This document shows, one piece after another, positions 32,667-42,219 of a DNA stretch of 60,620 nt. Source of the DNA: Acidobacteriota bacterium (GTDB lineage Bacteria; Acidobacteriota; Vicinamibacteria; Vicinamibacterales; JAHECP01); contig JAHECP010000014.1 of assembly GCA_024641665.1 (NCBI GenBank), positions 1-60,620 on the forward strand, written 5' to 3'. Position 1 is the stretch's first letter; each line of letters starts with the position of its first letter. The notes beneath the pieces are model-generated. The model was not told where the DNA came from. It saw only the letters and a program-made list of their open reading frames with translations, and did not search any database. The translations under genes and the position numbers were made by a program.

Positions 32667-33719
32667 GTGGCACCTTTGAGGAATGAGGCAACGAGCCTCG
32701 CATCCGCGGGGACGGTCATCGTGGCCGGCTGTGGGGTAGAACAACTGTCGCCGGCCAGAATAGCGGGAATCCTCGAGCAGCTAGATCTCACTGCGCGCAT
32801 CGCAGCTGCAGGGATCATCTTTGTTAAGGTCAACCTGGCTGGCGCCGGACGATACGCTGCGTCGAGTGGGGCCAACGTGTCGTCAGTGGCCGCGGAGAAT
32901 GTGATCGAGGCCTTGCTTTCGATTGCGCCTACAGCCGAAGTGCTGGTTGCGGAATCCGACAGCGTGGGGGCGAATGCGACAGCGCCAGAGAAGTTCCGGG
33001 CATCGGGGTACGAGGCAGCCTTTGGGGACCGGAGATCCGTGACTCTGTTCGATGTCAGCCGTGCGCATCCACTGGTCAGAGTAGCAGACGGACCGCTCGG
33101 AGACCTCCTGTATGTCCCTCAGGCGTTTGTGAGAGCCGACTTCGTGGTCTCGCTCGGAAAGGTCAAGACTCACAACCTCACGGCAATCACCGGAGTCCTC
33201 AAGAACCAGTTCGGCATGCTGGCGACGAAGAACAAGGCGTACCTGCATCCGTTCTTGAGCCAAGCAATCAAGGCGGTCAACCTCTGCAGGCCCGTCGAGC
33301 TCGGCATCCTCGACGGATCGCCGGCGATGGAGGGCGACGGTCCGCTTCGCGGGGAGCGGAAAGACCTAGGCTTATCGCTTTTCGGGCGCAACGCAGTCGC
33401 CGTGGACGCCGTAGTGTGTGGTCTTGCGGGCCTGCACTGGAGACATGTCCCCCACGTGCGACAAATGTGGTCCGCCGGCCAGACGTTGTGGGTCCAGTCG
33501 CTCATCGGTGAGGACGGCATGGCGGCTCGGCCTGAAGCAGGCGTGCTTCGGAGGCCTGGTGCGACCCAGCGGGGCATTGTGCGGGTCGCGATGGCAGTTC
33601 AGCGTCTAGGGACGGTTGTGCAGGAAATCGGTCATCAGGCCCACGGCGCAAGACGTCTCGGCGACCTGCGGAAGGCGCCACGCGCCATCGGTCATACGCT
33701 GCGATCGCTCTACAAATAG
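32667..33719 (+). CDS. DUF362 domain protein
   Basis: The 350-residue protein matches the DUF362 pattern: VKVNLAG near residue 50, a middle segment with LGKVKTHNLTAITGVLKNQFGM, and ILDGSPAMEGDGP. The 4Fe-4S ferredoxin motifs often fused to DUF362 are absent. DUF362 proteins are frequent in polysaccharide loci but have no established reaction. GTG at 32667 is 18 bp after the previous stop, so it is probably in the same operon. Confidence 0.8.
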   Translation: MAPLRNEATSLASAGTVIVAGCGVEQLSPARIAGILEQLDLTARIAAAGIIFVKVNLAGAGRYAASSGANVSSVAAENVIEALLSIAPTAEVLVAESDSVGANATAPEKFRASGYEAAFGDRRSVTLFDVSRAHPLVRVADGPLGDLLYVPQAFVRADFVVSLGKVKTHNLTAITGVLKNQFGMLATKNKAYLHPFLSQAIKAVNLCRPVELGILDGSPAMEGDGPLRGERKDLGLSLFGRNAVAVDAVVCGLAGLHWRHVPHVRQMWSAGQTLWVQSLIGEDGMAARPEAGVLRRPGATQRGIVRVAMAVQRLGTVVQEIGHQAHGARRLGDLRKAPRAIGHTLRSLYK

Positions 33720-33809
33720 GGCAGCTTTGTTGCGTGCGCGGGCGGCCCAGCGACGAGGGGCGTTCCTACGGAGATTCCGCAGCGCGCCTCAGCGGCTGAG
33801 GATGCAAGA

Positions 33810-35162
33810 GTGGTAATCATCGCGGTCGTTGTAGGCGTATTGGGGCTGTGGAGCGCGCTGCGCCGTCACGGGGATCTGCTGTCGCCAGCTGGCCTTATGG
33901 CTCTGGGTTGGTGCGGGCCTGCGGCGCTCTACCTGGCGCCCCTGTACCATTACTACCGGCCCTCTTTGAGCTCTCTATCGCTCATTCTGGGATCGTACCT
34001 CGCCTTTGAGCTTGGAGCACTGGCTGCCCCGCGATCGCGAGGAGAGAGCGCCCCCCCGATGACTCATATGTCGGTGAGGCGGCTCAGACTGGCCTTGTGG
34101 CTGTGTGCGGTCGTCGGAGCAACGGCTGGCGCCGTCCAGACGATGGACGTGCTGCCATCGTTCGGCTGGCACGGATGGTTAGACGATACCCTGGGGATCA
34201 AGAATAGTTACGCACAGCCAGGGTGGCAGGCGGTATGGGTCGTAAACTACTTGGTTCCGGTACTGGGACTGCTGCTCGCGAGAAACAGTGATTCAACCAA
34301 GCACAAGATAGAGGCAGCGTTCCTCGGAGCCACGGCCACCGGCTTTCTGCTCCTCGCTGCACAGCGGAGGAGCATCATCACGGCGCTGGTGATCGTGGTA
34401 CTTGGCTCGAGACTGAAGCCGAGGACGAAGGCCAAGGTCGCTCTGGTTGGTGCAGTCGTATCTGTCACCTTCTTCGTCGCGTACAACGCGATAAAGTCTC
34501 CGTATTACGAAGGAGACTGGCGATACTACGTGAGGGATGGAGCGGTATCTCTCCCACATGAGCTTCGCTGGCTTTCGTCGCCTCTCTTCTACGCGACGAG
34601 TGGATTTGCTGCGTTTGACGCTTACGTGCGCAGGCCTCGGCAAGACCCCGGCGAGACTTTCATTGCTGCGATCGACCTTCTGAACAAGGTGGGCCCAACG
34701 ATCACCAAACCAACCAATATCCTCGAGCACACCTACATACCATTCCCTACGAACGTGTATACGTACCTGCGCCCGTTCTATGGCGACTTCGGTGCGGCGG
34801 GCGTGATTCTAGCGCCGCTATTCTTGGGCTGGCTGGCGACTTGGGTCTACACACGGGGAAAGCGCGAACGAGGAGTTGGATGGACCCTCTCGACTGGGGT
34901 TCTCGGTTGGTGTGTCTGCATCACGTTCTTCTCGAACCACTTTGTCTACATGGCGACACTCCTGATGCTCGCCACCGCGGTCCTGGTTGGGTTGTTCGTC
35001 GCATGGCCGCGAGCCGTAGCGGTGGCGCTTCATGCTAGCGGGGGAATGCCAGCGCGCACAGTGGAGCGCGGTGCGGGACTCATGATCCCTGGGCGCCGGC
35101 GCCAGGAAGATCAGCGCCGAACGGTGCGCGAGGAGCGGCCAGAGCGGCAGATCACGGGTTGA
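33810..35162 (+). CDS. Wzy-like polysaccharide polymerase
   Basis: The 450-residue protein has about ten hydrophobic segments and a large periplasmic loop near the middle (SPYYEGDWRYYVRDG onward), the usual layout for O-antigen or exopolysaccharide polymerases, which share little sequence. A PTNILEHTYIPFPTNVYTYL segment followed by FYGDFGA is typical of this group. It would join repeat units in the periplasm. The C-terminal tail is very basic. GTG at 33810. Confidence 0.75.
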   Translation: MVIIAVVVGVLGLWSALRRHGDLLSPAGLMALGWCGPAALYLAPLYHYYRPSLSSLSLILGSYLAFELGALAAPRSRGESAPPMTHMSVRRLRLALWLCAVVGATAGAVQTMDVLPSFGWHGWLDDTLGIKNSYAQPGWQAVWVVNYLVPVLGLLLARNSDSTKHKIEAAFLGATATGFLLLAAQRRSIITALVIVVLGSRLKPRTKAKVALVGAVVSVTFFVAYNAIKSPYYEGDWRYYVRDGAVSLPHELRWLSSPLFYATSGFAAFDAYVRRPRQDPGETFIAAIDLLNKVGPTITKPTNILEHTYIPFPTNVYTYLRPFYGDFGAAGVILAPLFLGWLATWVYTRGKRERGVGWTLSTGVLGWCVCITFFSNHFVYMATLLMLATAVLVGLFVAWPRAVAVALHASGGMPARTVERGAGLMIPGRRRQEDQRRTVREERPERQITG

Positions 35163-35171
35163 TCGGCTCAA

Positions 35172-36935
35172 GTGGTGAGAAGCGCACTGCAGACGCTTGC
35201 GGCGGGGATTCTCCAGTGGCTGACCGGCCTGCAAGTCGGCCATCCTGACTCGGGATCTGCGGACGGAGCTGCGACGGGGCTGCGAGACGACTACGATGAG
35301 GGTGGGATACTGGACCCCTTGTCCGGCCGCGTGATGGGCGAACACTACAGCGCCACGCACTTCGCGTTGGCCTGTGCGCTTGCCTACGGTGACGGCGCTG
35401 CTCCAGCGGCTCTCACCCGAGCGAGAAAGGCAATCGCTTTTCACATTCGGACGTCTGTAGATGAGTACAAGGGGGCGAATTGGCCCTACCACTGGGAGTT
35501 CAATAACCTGGCCTTTTTTGAGACCTATCAGATTCTAAGACCACATCTCGGGCACGGCGAGGCGCGGCTGTGGCGGACACATATCGCCAACGCTCGTTGG
35601 AGCCGTGCGAGCGCCACAAACTGGGTGGCGATGCGCGGCTTGGCGGCGCTGAAACGGAGGGAAATCGTCCGGAGGACCGGAGACAGCGCGAGGTGGACCC
35701 TCGCTAGGCGCCGCGTTCTCCGCGCGCAAGACGAATCAGGCCTATTCCTTGAGCAGCGCAACAAGGGCGTGTCGCTCCAGTATCACGCGTACACCGTGGC
35801 CCTGATCCTTGCGTTCGCCGGGCTTGCTTCGGACGCTAGACTCCAACAAGCTGCCATAAGAGGCGCAGAGCGGATTCTCGACTTCATGGACGACAACGGC
35901 GGTTGGAGTTACCTGGGTCGAGGTCAGAACCAGATCTTCGGCGAGGCAGCGGCGATATACGTGTGCGTCCAGATGGCGGTTCGCGTCATAGGCGAAGCGC
36001 AGTGTGCGTGGTTGACTGCGGCTTCGAAGCTGGTCGGCCGGCTCGCCTCGGCACAACGGGCAGATGGCGCGCTGCCGCTGATCTTGAATGGCGAACCGGT
36101 CCAGTCCAGACGCGGGTGGAGTGACTATCACCACGTTACGGTCTACAACGCTTTCGCGGCGGCGTGGTTGATGCGCGCTATCCGCACAGTGAGGTCTCTT
36201 GACGGTCCATGCACGCCAAGCACCTCCGCGGCCGTTCCGAGCCGCTCTGTCTACAGGGCGATCGGAATCGTGGTTGAAAAGCGAAGGACCTATGCTCTGG
36301 TCGCGGGCGGCCATCGAGGAGAGTACGGAACGGATGCCGCTGGAACAATCCACCACTTAAGCGTGGCGGGCCTAGGTCCACTCGTTTCCTGCCCCGGAGA
36401 CCCTGGTCTGGGGAGATATGGAGACCTATTCGGGCATCCTCGAGGGAGCGAACAATTCTGCGCTCCGATGGCGCTTTCGAGTGGATCAGGATGGACGACC
36501 CCGCTTAGTCGCCTCGGCACGGCCGTCACGCTGGACTCCGCTGGCACAGTGACGCTACGCGCCTCATACGGAGGCTTGCTGGTCCAGAGGCTCTTGCGGT
36601 TCGCGGACGACGAGATAGAGATCGAAGATCGCGTGCACACAACCAGGGACTTCACTGTAGTTAGGTACGCGAGTGTTCCGGTTCAGCTGCGCTGGTTCTC
36701 GCCGCGCGAGGAGGCCAACGCGGTGGCGTGTGCGTCGGTACGTGCGCCCGGGCGCGTGGTCAGAATCGAGAGTATCTGCGATAACGTTGGCTGTTCTTGG
36801 GTGTTGAAGGGGAACGCATGGTCGGCTGAAGGCGAGATCGCTTTGGCCTGCAAGGAATACAGCGCCAGGCCGACCATGGCGGAGCGTTGGATAGTCCACA
36901 AGTGGAGAGTCTGCCTCAGTCCAGCCGGCGGATAG
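35172..36935 (+). CDS. Toroid plus beta-sandwich protein, polysaccharide lyase/heparinase-like
   Basis: The 587-residue protein has an N-terminal helical toroid (about 40-350, with ANWPYHWEFNNLAFFETYQIL and GVSLQYHAYTV) and a C-terminal beta-rich domain (about 370-580). This two-part layout is shared by heparinase II/III-like and alginate or chondroitin lyases. No signal peptide is clear. It may act on the polymer during synthesis or turnover, or be a related hydrolase. Catalytic Tyr/His residues cannot be fixed by eye. Its 3' end overlaps the next gene. Confidence 0.6.
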   Translation: MVRSALQTLAAGILQWLTGLQVGHPDSGSADGAATGLRDDYDEGGILDPLSGRVMGEHYSATHFALACALAYGDGAAPAALTRARKAIAFHIRTSVDEYKGANWPYHWEFNNLAFFETYQILRPHLGHGEARLWRTHIANARWSRASATNWVAMRGLAALKRREIVRRTGDSARWTLARRRVLRAQDESGLFLEQRNKGVSLQYHAYTVALILAFAGLASDARLQQAAIRGAERILDFMDDNGGWSYLGRGQNQIFGEAAAIYVCVQMAVRVIGEAQCAWLTAASKLVGRLASAQRADGALPLILNGEPVQSRRGWSDYHHVTVYNAFAAAWLMRAIRTVRSLDGPCTPSTSAAVPSRSVYRAIGIVVEKRRTYALVAGGHRGEYGTDAAGTIHHLSVAGLGPLVSCPGDPGLGRYGDLFGHPRGSEQFCAPMALSSGSGWTTPLSRLGTAVTLDSAGTVTLRASYGGLLVQRLLRFADDEIEIEDRVHTTRDFTVVRYASVPVQLRWFSPREEANAVACASVRAPGRVVRIESICDNVGCSWVLKGNAWSAEGEIALACKEYSARPTMAERWIVHKWRVCLSPAGG

Positions 36936-38104
36936 TGTACTCCTCCTACGAGGAGCTGGGGGGTGCCGCGGTTCACGTTCAGAACTTCGTGCGCGCCGCT
37001 CGGCAGATAGGGACGGAGATCACGTGCATCGGACGCGCACCTCGAGACGGCGAGATGTGGCCGAAGCGACGGAGGGTACGCGCGTGCGTCCATCACTGGC
37101 TGAGGGACCTCGCGCTGCTTGGTGCCGAACTGTACCGCCTTACGAGAGCAATCGGTCCCACGTGGCGCTCACATCCCGACGCAATCATTGCCCGCGCCAG
37201 GTATCTTGGGTACCACGAATGGTTGTTGGCGAAGTGTCTGGGACTTCCCCTCGTGCTTGAGGTGAACGCTCCTTGCGCGCGGGAGAGGCAGAGGTTCGAA
37301 GGGCGGAGCGGTCTGGGACTCGCCGCGCCCCTGGAAAGATGTATGTGGCGGGCGGCCTCGCGGATCTGCTGCGTGTCGGGGCCGCTGGCCCAGGAGGTTA
37401 TGGCCGCTGGCGTTTCGGCTGATCGTATCGCAGTCGTGCCAAACGGAGCCTCCGTACCCCAAGCGCTGGGTCTGGCCGAGCGACGAGAAGCTAGGGCTGA
37501 AATCGGGGCACGCGATGAAGACACCGTCGTGGCTGTCGTGAGTGGATTTCGCCCGTGGCACGGGGCAGCGGTCGCAGCCGAGGCCGCGGTTCTGCTGGCC
37601 GCCGAGAGGAACGTCCTGTTTGTCTTTATCGGCGACGGGCCGCAGCGGGGCCCGTGCGAAGCGATTGTCAGGACCTCGTCTGCAGACCCACGCGCGAGGT
37701 TTCTGGGCCAGCTTCGTCACAGTGAAGTCCAACGGCACTTGTTGGCAGCTGACGTCGGTGTCGTAACCTACTCCAACACGGCCCCGTCGTATTTTTCCCC
37801 GCTGAAGGTGTTCGAGTACATGGCGGTTGGTATGGCGATCGTCGCGCCAGACCATGGCCAAGTCTACGAAGTTCTCGAAGACCGCGTGACAGCCTTACTC
37901 ATGAGAGAGAATTCCCCTACCGCGCTGGCTCGAGCCATCATGACATTGGTCCGAGACCGGCCCCTTCGCCAGAGACTTGGTGCCACCGCAAGGGTGGTCG
38001 CGCTAGAACGCTACACGTGGGAGGCAAACGCCAAGGCAATAATGGCCCAGGTCGACAGCGTGTCGGTTCGGTCTAGGGCGACGATCGACGCAGGGCCCGC
38101 TTGA
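36887..38104 (+). CDS. Glycosyltransferase family 4
   Basis: The roughly 405-residue GT-B enzyme has an N-terminal IVYSSYEELGGAAVHVQNFV, a hinge with RIAVVPNGASVP, and a C-terminal half with FIGDGPQRG and YFSPLKVFEYMAVGMAIVAPD, the donor-binding E-x7-E region. It is assigned to repeat-unit assembly. The start is uncertain: TTG at 36887 overlaps the upstream gene by 49 bp, and GTG at 36902 is an alternative giving MESLPQSSRR. Overlap with the upstream gene indicates co-transcription. Confidence 0.85.
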   Translation: MDSPQVESLPQSSRRIVYSSYEELGGAAVHVQNFVRAARQIGTEITCIGRAPRDGEMWPKRRRVRACVHHWLRDLALLGAELYRLTRAIGPTWRSHPDAIIARARYLGYHEWLLAKCLGLPLVLEVNAPCARERQRFEGRSGLGLAAPLERCMWRAASRICCVSGPLAQEVMAAGVSADRIAVVPNGASVPQALGLAERREARAEIGARDEDTVVAVVSGFRPWHGAAVAAEAAVLLAAERNVLFVFIGDGPQRGPCEAIVRTSSADPRARFLGQLRHSEVQRHLLAADVGVVTYSNTAPSYFSPLKVFEYMAVGMAIVAPDHGQVYEVLEDRVTALLMRENSPTALARAIMTLVRDRPLRQRLGATARVVALERYTWEANAKAIMAQVDSVSVRSRATIDAGPA

Positions 38105-38147
38105 AAATCTGCAGCGGGAGAAACCGTCAGCCGGAGGTGCCGGCACC

Positions 38148-39191
38148 TTGTCGGTGAACTCACAACTGTCCTGCCAACTAGCAACTATCGATGGCGCTGC
38201 GTTGCCACCGGTCACGGTTGTGATGCCAGTCCGCAACGAAGTTGAGTTCATCGAGCGCAGCCTGGGCAGTGTCCTCGCGCAGGACTACCCAACGGACAAA
38301 CTCGATGTCGTGGTCGCGGACGCCATGTCAACGGACGGCACTACAGACCTTCTGAGAGCGTTCAGCCGCCAAGACAGCAGAGTGAGGGTGGTTGAGAACC
38401 CGGGTCTCATTGCGCCGACTGGCTTGAACGCCGCCATGCGCGTGGCGTCGGGGCAAATCGTGATCCGCGTAGACGGGCACTGCGTCGTCCAGCCGGACTA
38501 CGTCAAGCGCTGCGTGACCTGGATCATCCAGGAAAACGTGGATGGCGTTGGCGGCGTGATCGACACCATGGGACAGACGTCTGTCGCGGCGGCGATCGCA
38601 AAGGCCATGAGCTCACGGTTTGGCGTTGGAGACAGCGCGTTTCGCGTCGGCGTCCAGAGCCCCGTTCTTTCGGATACCGTACCATTCCCGGCCTACACGC
38701 GTGCGGTAATCGACAGGCTTGGTCCATACGACGAGTCGCTCGCGAGAAACCAGGACGATGAGTACAACTATCGACTTCGCAAGGCAGGCGGTCGTCTACT
38801 TCTCGTGCCGGACATTCGAACAACCTATTTCAGCCGGGGCACGTTACGCTCACTGTGGCGGCAGTATTTCCAATACGGCTACTACAAGGTGAAGGTGCTC
38901 AACATGCACCCGTTCCAGATGAGGTGGAGGCAGTTTATCCCACCGGCATTCGTGCTCTTTCTATCGGGCGGGATCGTTATAAGCATGGTCAGCAGAACGG
39001 CGGCGATCGCCTGTGCTTCTGTACTCGGCACTTACTTCGCACTGAACATCGGCTGGTCGGTTGCGTCAGCCGGATTCAACGCATGCGCTCTCGTTGTCGC
39101 GTTGGCCTTCTGCGCAATGCATGTCGGGTACGGCGCCGGCTTTGTTGCTGGCCTGATTGGACACGGCTGCCGCGCACTGTTACGCGCATGA
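38148..39191 (+). CDS. Glycosyltransferase family 2 with C-terminal membrane helices (ExoA-like)
   Basis: The 347-residue protein starts its GT-A fold at VTVVMPVRNEVEFIERSLGS and has DAMSTDGTTDLL, the DGH in place of a classical DxD (VIRVDGHCVV), and NQDDEYNYRLRKAGG. Two or three C-terminal hydrophobic segments (about 255-335) anchor it in the inner membrane, as in ExoA-type succinoglycan transferases. It would extend the lipid-linked oligosaccharide. Start TTG 38148 or GTG 38154. It overlaps the following deacetylase remnant by 4 bp (ATGA). Confidence 0.87.
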   Translation: MSVNSQLSCQLATIDGAALPPVTVVMPVRNEVEFIERSLGSVLAQDYPTDKLDVVVADAMSTDGTTDLLRAFSRQDSRVRVVENPGLIAPTGLNAAMRVASGQIVIRVDGHCVVQPDYVKRCVTWIIQENVDGVGGVIDTMGQTSVAAAIAKAMSSRFGVGDSAFRVGVQSPVLSDTVPFPAYTRAVIDRLGPYDESLARNQDDEYNYRLRKAGGRLLLVPDIRTTYFSRGTLRSLWRQYFQYGYYKVKVLNMHPFQMRWRQFIPPAFVLFLSGGIVISMVSRTAAIACASVLGTYFALNIGWSVASAGFNACALVVALAFCAMHVGYGAGFVAGLIGHGCRALLRA

Positions 39192-39975
39192 GCCAGGCGG
39201 AACGGAAGCGGCGCCGGGATCGACGTTCGAGTTTCTCTCGCACATTCGTGCCAGGCCTCGGGTACCACCACATCGCCGAATCGTATCCAAGATCGGGTTT
39301 CAGCCGCGCGGCAGCCGGTGAGTACAAGCTGGACCGCACGGAGTTTCGCCGACGCCTTGATGCTCTAGGGGCCGCAGGCCTCGTGCCAGCCCAGGTCGAC
39401 AGACTCGTCTGCGATTCAGCGGCAACGCAGTTGCTGTTGAGCTTCGACGACGGTGGCGTGGGAGCCCTAACCGCGGCCGAGGAACTGGCGACAAGAGGCT
39501 CGCTGGCCCACTTCTTCGTTGTGACATCTCTGCTGGGGCGCCCTGGGTTATGACGGCGGGTTCTCTCAGGGAATTGGATGCGGCGAGCCATCTTGTGGGC
39601 ACTCACTCGCACACCCATCCGAACATCTTCCGGTCACTGCGCACGCCAGAGATGTGCGAGGAATGCAGCCGAAGTACTGGCATCATATCCGACATCATCG
39701 GCCGACCATGTGTGGCCGGTTCTGTCCCGGGAGGAGACGGTTCAAGCGAGGTATGCAAGACAGCCGCCCGAGCGGGTCTCAAGTAGTTGTTTACATCGCA
39801 GCCCTGGTTGAGGCCACGAAACGGATTCGGGATGCTGATGTTCGGTCGACTCTTTCCGCGGCATGACACGCAGCCGTCTGTCGTGTCGGACTGGGCACGG
39901 TGCCATACTGGATCGACGTTCGAGTCAGAGCAATTCTGTCGACGGGATTCGTCCTTGGCGGTCATCCCGGTCTGA
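39188..39975 (+). pseudogene. Polysaccharide deacetylase, broken by a frameshift and an in-frame stop
   Basis: The first part (39188-39553) encodes VPGLGYHHIAESYPRSGFS and LLLSFDDGGVG, the catalytic Asp motif. Near 39545 the frame shifts, and the continuation (from about 39550) has GTHSHTHPN, the metal-binding His motif. An in-frame TAG at 39784-39786 interrupts AGLK-stop-LFTSQPWLRPRN, where intact relatives read on. The gene would have removed acetyl groups from the polymer. Two independent lesions argue for real decay rather than one sequencing error. Confidence 0.72.
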
Positions 39976-40313
39976 CGCCTCATTACAGAAGGTCGCACGC
40001 GGCGTTCTGGGCGATCTGCCGGTCGCGACCAGAAGACGTAGGCTGCACTGTCATGGTGCTGAACGGGATTTCCGCCGGAGGCGATATCGTCGCACAGGAA
40101 CGTGTCTTGATTGAGCCTGGGGACAGCTTCGTAACGCTGGGTTGGAAGGGGACGAAACGCTTAGCGCACTTGCAGGCGCAGGCCATCCTGCCTGCCGAGC
40201 GAGGGGAGTCGTTCGTCCGAAGACCGGTGATGATACCTGCAGACCCAGATTTCGACAATCCTACATTGGGCGAATACCTGCGATACCGACGGCGCCATCG
40301 ACTGGTGCGGTGA
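39900..40313 (+). CDS. Uncharacterised protein or C-terminal remnant, 137 aa
   Basis: The frame encodes a well-formed soluble sequence (RRSHAAFWAICRSRPEDVG, MVLNGISAGGDIVAQERVL, VMIPADPDFDNPTLGEYLRY), clearly protein-like. It begins inside the decayed deacetylase region without a good start (GTG at 39900). I do not recognise the family. It may be the tail of a longer gene whose 5' end has been lost. Confidence 0.45.
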   Translation: MPYWIDVRVRAILSTGFVLGGHPGLTPHYRRSHAAFWAICRSRPEDVGCTVMVLNGISAGGDIVAQERVLIEPGDSFVTLGWKGTKRLAHLQAQAILPAERGESFVRRPVMIPADPDFDNPTLGEYLRYRRRHRLVR

Positions 40314-40469
40314 GGCTCTCGAGTTAGCGAGAGGACACCAGATGACTCCGAGAACGTGGCAATTGAACCGAACAAGATCCGCGAGGTGTACGCTGCCAGA
40401 CGGGCGAGCCTAGGGTAGTCGCGGTTCGGCCGCGCGCATCTGCCGCTTGTCTAGGACCGGGAACGAAGA

Positions 40470-40956
40470 GTGCTGGATCTGTCTCGGGAGTACGGTTGGT
40501 CCAACCTGGAGCACTGCGGGATTGTAGACGTAGGCTGCGGCAGGCGAATTGCTGTCATCCTTCATTCAGGGGCGCCAGGCCGGAGGCTTGAAGGGCATAG
40601 ATTTGACGCCCGAGCGTCGCAGAGAGGCGCGTACGACCGTACCGCCAGGCGTCACGCTGGTGGGTGCGTCAGCGACCGCGCTGCCCTTGCGGACGGCCAG
40701 CTTCGATCTCGCCGTTCAATCCACCGTGTTCACGTCGATTCTGGATCGGAACGCGAGGCGCATCGGCGCCTCCGAGATCGTGAGAGTGCCCGACGATCCT
40801 GGGATCGTGGTGTGGTACGACTAGAAACTCGACAACCCGTAGAACCCAATCGTGTGCAGCATCGGGCACCTTGAGATCTATGAGTTGTTCCAAGGCCGTA
40901 GCGTGACTCTCAGGTTGATCACCCTTGGACCCCTGATCGCCAGCACGCTCGCGTGA
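40470..40956 (+). pseudogene. SAM-dependent methyltransferase, multiply broken
   Basis: The pieces are in order but in different frames. LDLSREYGWSNLEHCGIVDVGCG (motif I) is followed by a frameshift near 40550, then GIDLTPERRREARTTVPPGVT and TALPLRTASFDLAVQSTVF. In-frame stops follow at 40822 and 40840, but LEIYELFQGRSVTLR and LGPLIASTLA after them still match the family. It lies at the right edge of the low-GC block and is clearly non-functional. Confidence 0.75.
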
Positions 40957-41041
40957 CGGGCATGGGGTGTGTGCCGCATCCTGTAGGCGACATTCTTCCT
41001 TCGACCGCCCCATATTGGAGTGATCCGGCGGACACGGACCC

Positions 41042-42217
41042 ATGCAAAGACAGAAGCCACGTCGTGATGTCTTCTTGTCGTTGTCGCCTCCGGCGATCGG
41101 AGAAGAGGAGATCGCTGAGGTCGCAGATACGCTGCGGTCGAGCTGGATAACGACCGGACCCAAGACACGCCTGTTTGAATCAAGGGTAGCCGCCTTGGTC
41201 GGTGCAGCCGCGTCACTGGCCGTCAACTCCTGCACGGCGGCGCTGCATACGGGACTGGTCGTTTCAAGGATCGCGCCTGGCGACGAGGTCATAACCACGC
41301 CCCTGACATTTGCCTCGTCGGTGAACGTGATCGAGCACGTCGGAGCGCGGCCGGTGTTGGCCGACGTGGACGCCGAGACGCTCTGCATAGACGCAGATGC
41401 GCTGGAACGCGTAGTGACTGCGCAGACCCGAGCCGTCATCCCGGTTCATCTCGGGGGACATCCGGCCGACCTCGCGAGGATCAACGAGACGGCTGCCCGT
41501 CACGGCCTGCACGTCGTTGAGGACGCCGCGCACGCCTTCGCGGCGAAGTACCAGGGCCGTGCCATCGGCGGCGGCAGCAACCTTACAGCATTCAGCTTCT
41601 ACGCGACCAAGAACCTCACCACCGCGGAGGGAGGCATGCTGACCGGTCCGCCCGAGCTGCTGGAGCGTGCCCGGGTGCTCTCGCTCCACGGCATGAGCCG
41701 CGACGCCTGGAGGCGATACGAGAAGGGCGGAGGCTGGTACTACGAGGTCGTCGAGCCCGGCTTCAAGTACAACATGACCGACATCCAGGCCGCCATCGGC
41801 CTGGCGCAGCTGAACAAGATCGACGTGTTCCAGCGCAGGCGGCGCGAGGTCGTGGCCGCCTACAGCGCGGCGTTCGGCGCCGAGCCGGCGCTTCAGATCC
41901 CGATCAAACGCCCAGACGTGGAGCACGCCTGGCACCTCTACGTGCTGCGCCTCCACCTCGAGCGGCTCCGCATCGGGCGCGACCGCTTCATCGAGGAGCT
42001 CACCGCTCGCAATATCGGCACCTCCGTGCACTTCATCCCGATCCACCTCCACCCCTACTACCGCGACAAGTACGGCTACCGGCCGGAGGACTTCCCGGTG
42101 GCCTACAGCAACTACCTGCGCATGCTGAGCCTGCCGCTGCACCCGGGCCTCAGCGACGAAGACGTCCAGGACGTCATCGAGGCCGTGCTGGACATCGTCG
42201 AGAAGAACCGCGCCTGA
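41042..42217 (+). CDS. DegT/DnrJ/EryC1/StrS aminotransferase
   Basis: The 391-residue PLP enzyme has the internal-aldimine lysine in FYATKNLTTAEGG (Lys190), VEDAAHAF upstream for ring stacking, and GFKYNMTDIQAAIGLAQL. It transaminates a nucleotide-linked 4-keto-sugar, making an amino sugar. The substrate would be supplied by the dehydratase domain of the next gene, whose GTG start lies 2 bp after this stop. High-GC, strongly biased codon use returns within this gene. ATG at 41042. Confidence 0.92.
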   Translation: MQRQKPRRDVFLSLSPPAIGEEEIAEVADTLRSSWITTGPKTRLFESRVAALVGAAASLAVNSCTAALHTGLVVSRIAPGDEVITTPLTFASSVNVIEHVGARPVLADVDAETLCIDADALERVVTAQTRAVIPVHLGGHPADLARINETAARHGLHVVEDAAHAFAAKYQGRAIGGGSNLTAFSFYATKNLTTAEGGMLTGPPELLERARVLSLHGMSRDAWRRYEKGGGWYYEVVEPGFKYNMTDIQAAIGLAQLNKIDVFQRRRREVVAAYSAAFGAEPALQIPIKRPDVEHAWHLYVLRLHLERLRIGRDRFIEELTARNIGTSVHFIPIHLHPYYRDKYGYRPEDFPVAYSNYLRMLSLPLHPGLSDEDVQDVIEAVLDIVEKNRA

Positions 42218-42219
42218 AC

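Noticed and set aside
39553-40842. Selenocysteine or stop readthrough to explain interrupted frames near 40 kb
   Set aside because: Interruptions are a mix of frameshifts, TAG and other stops at non-redox positions, so decay is simpler.
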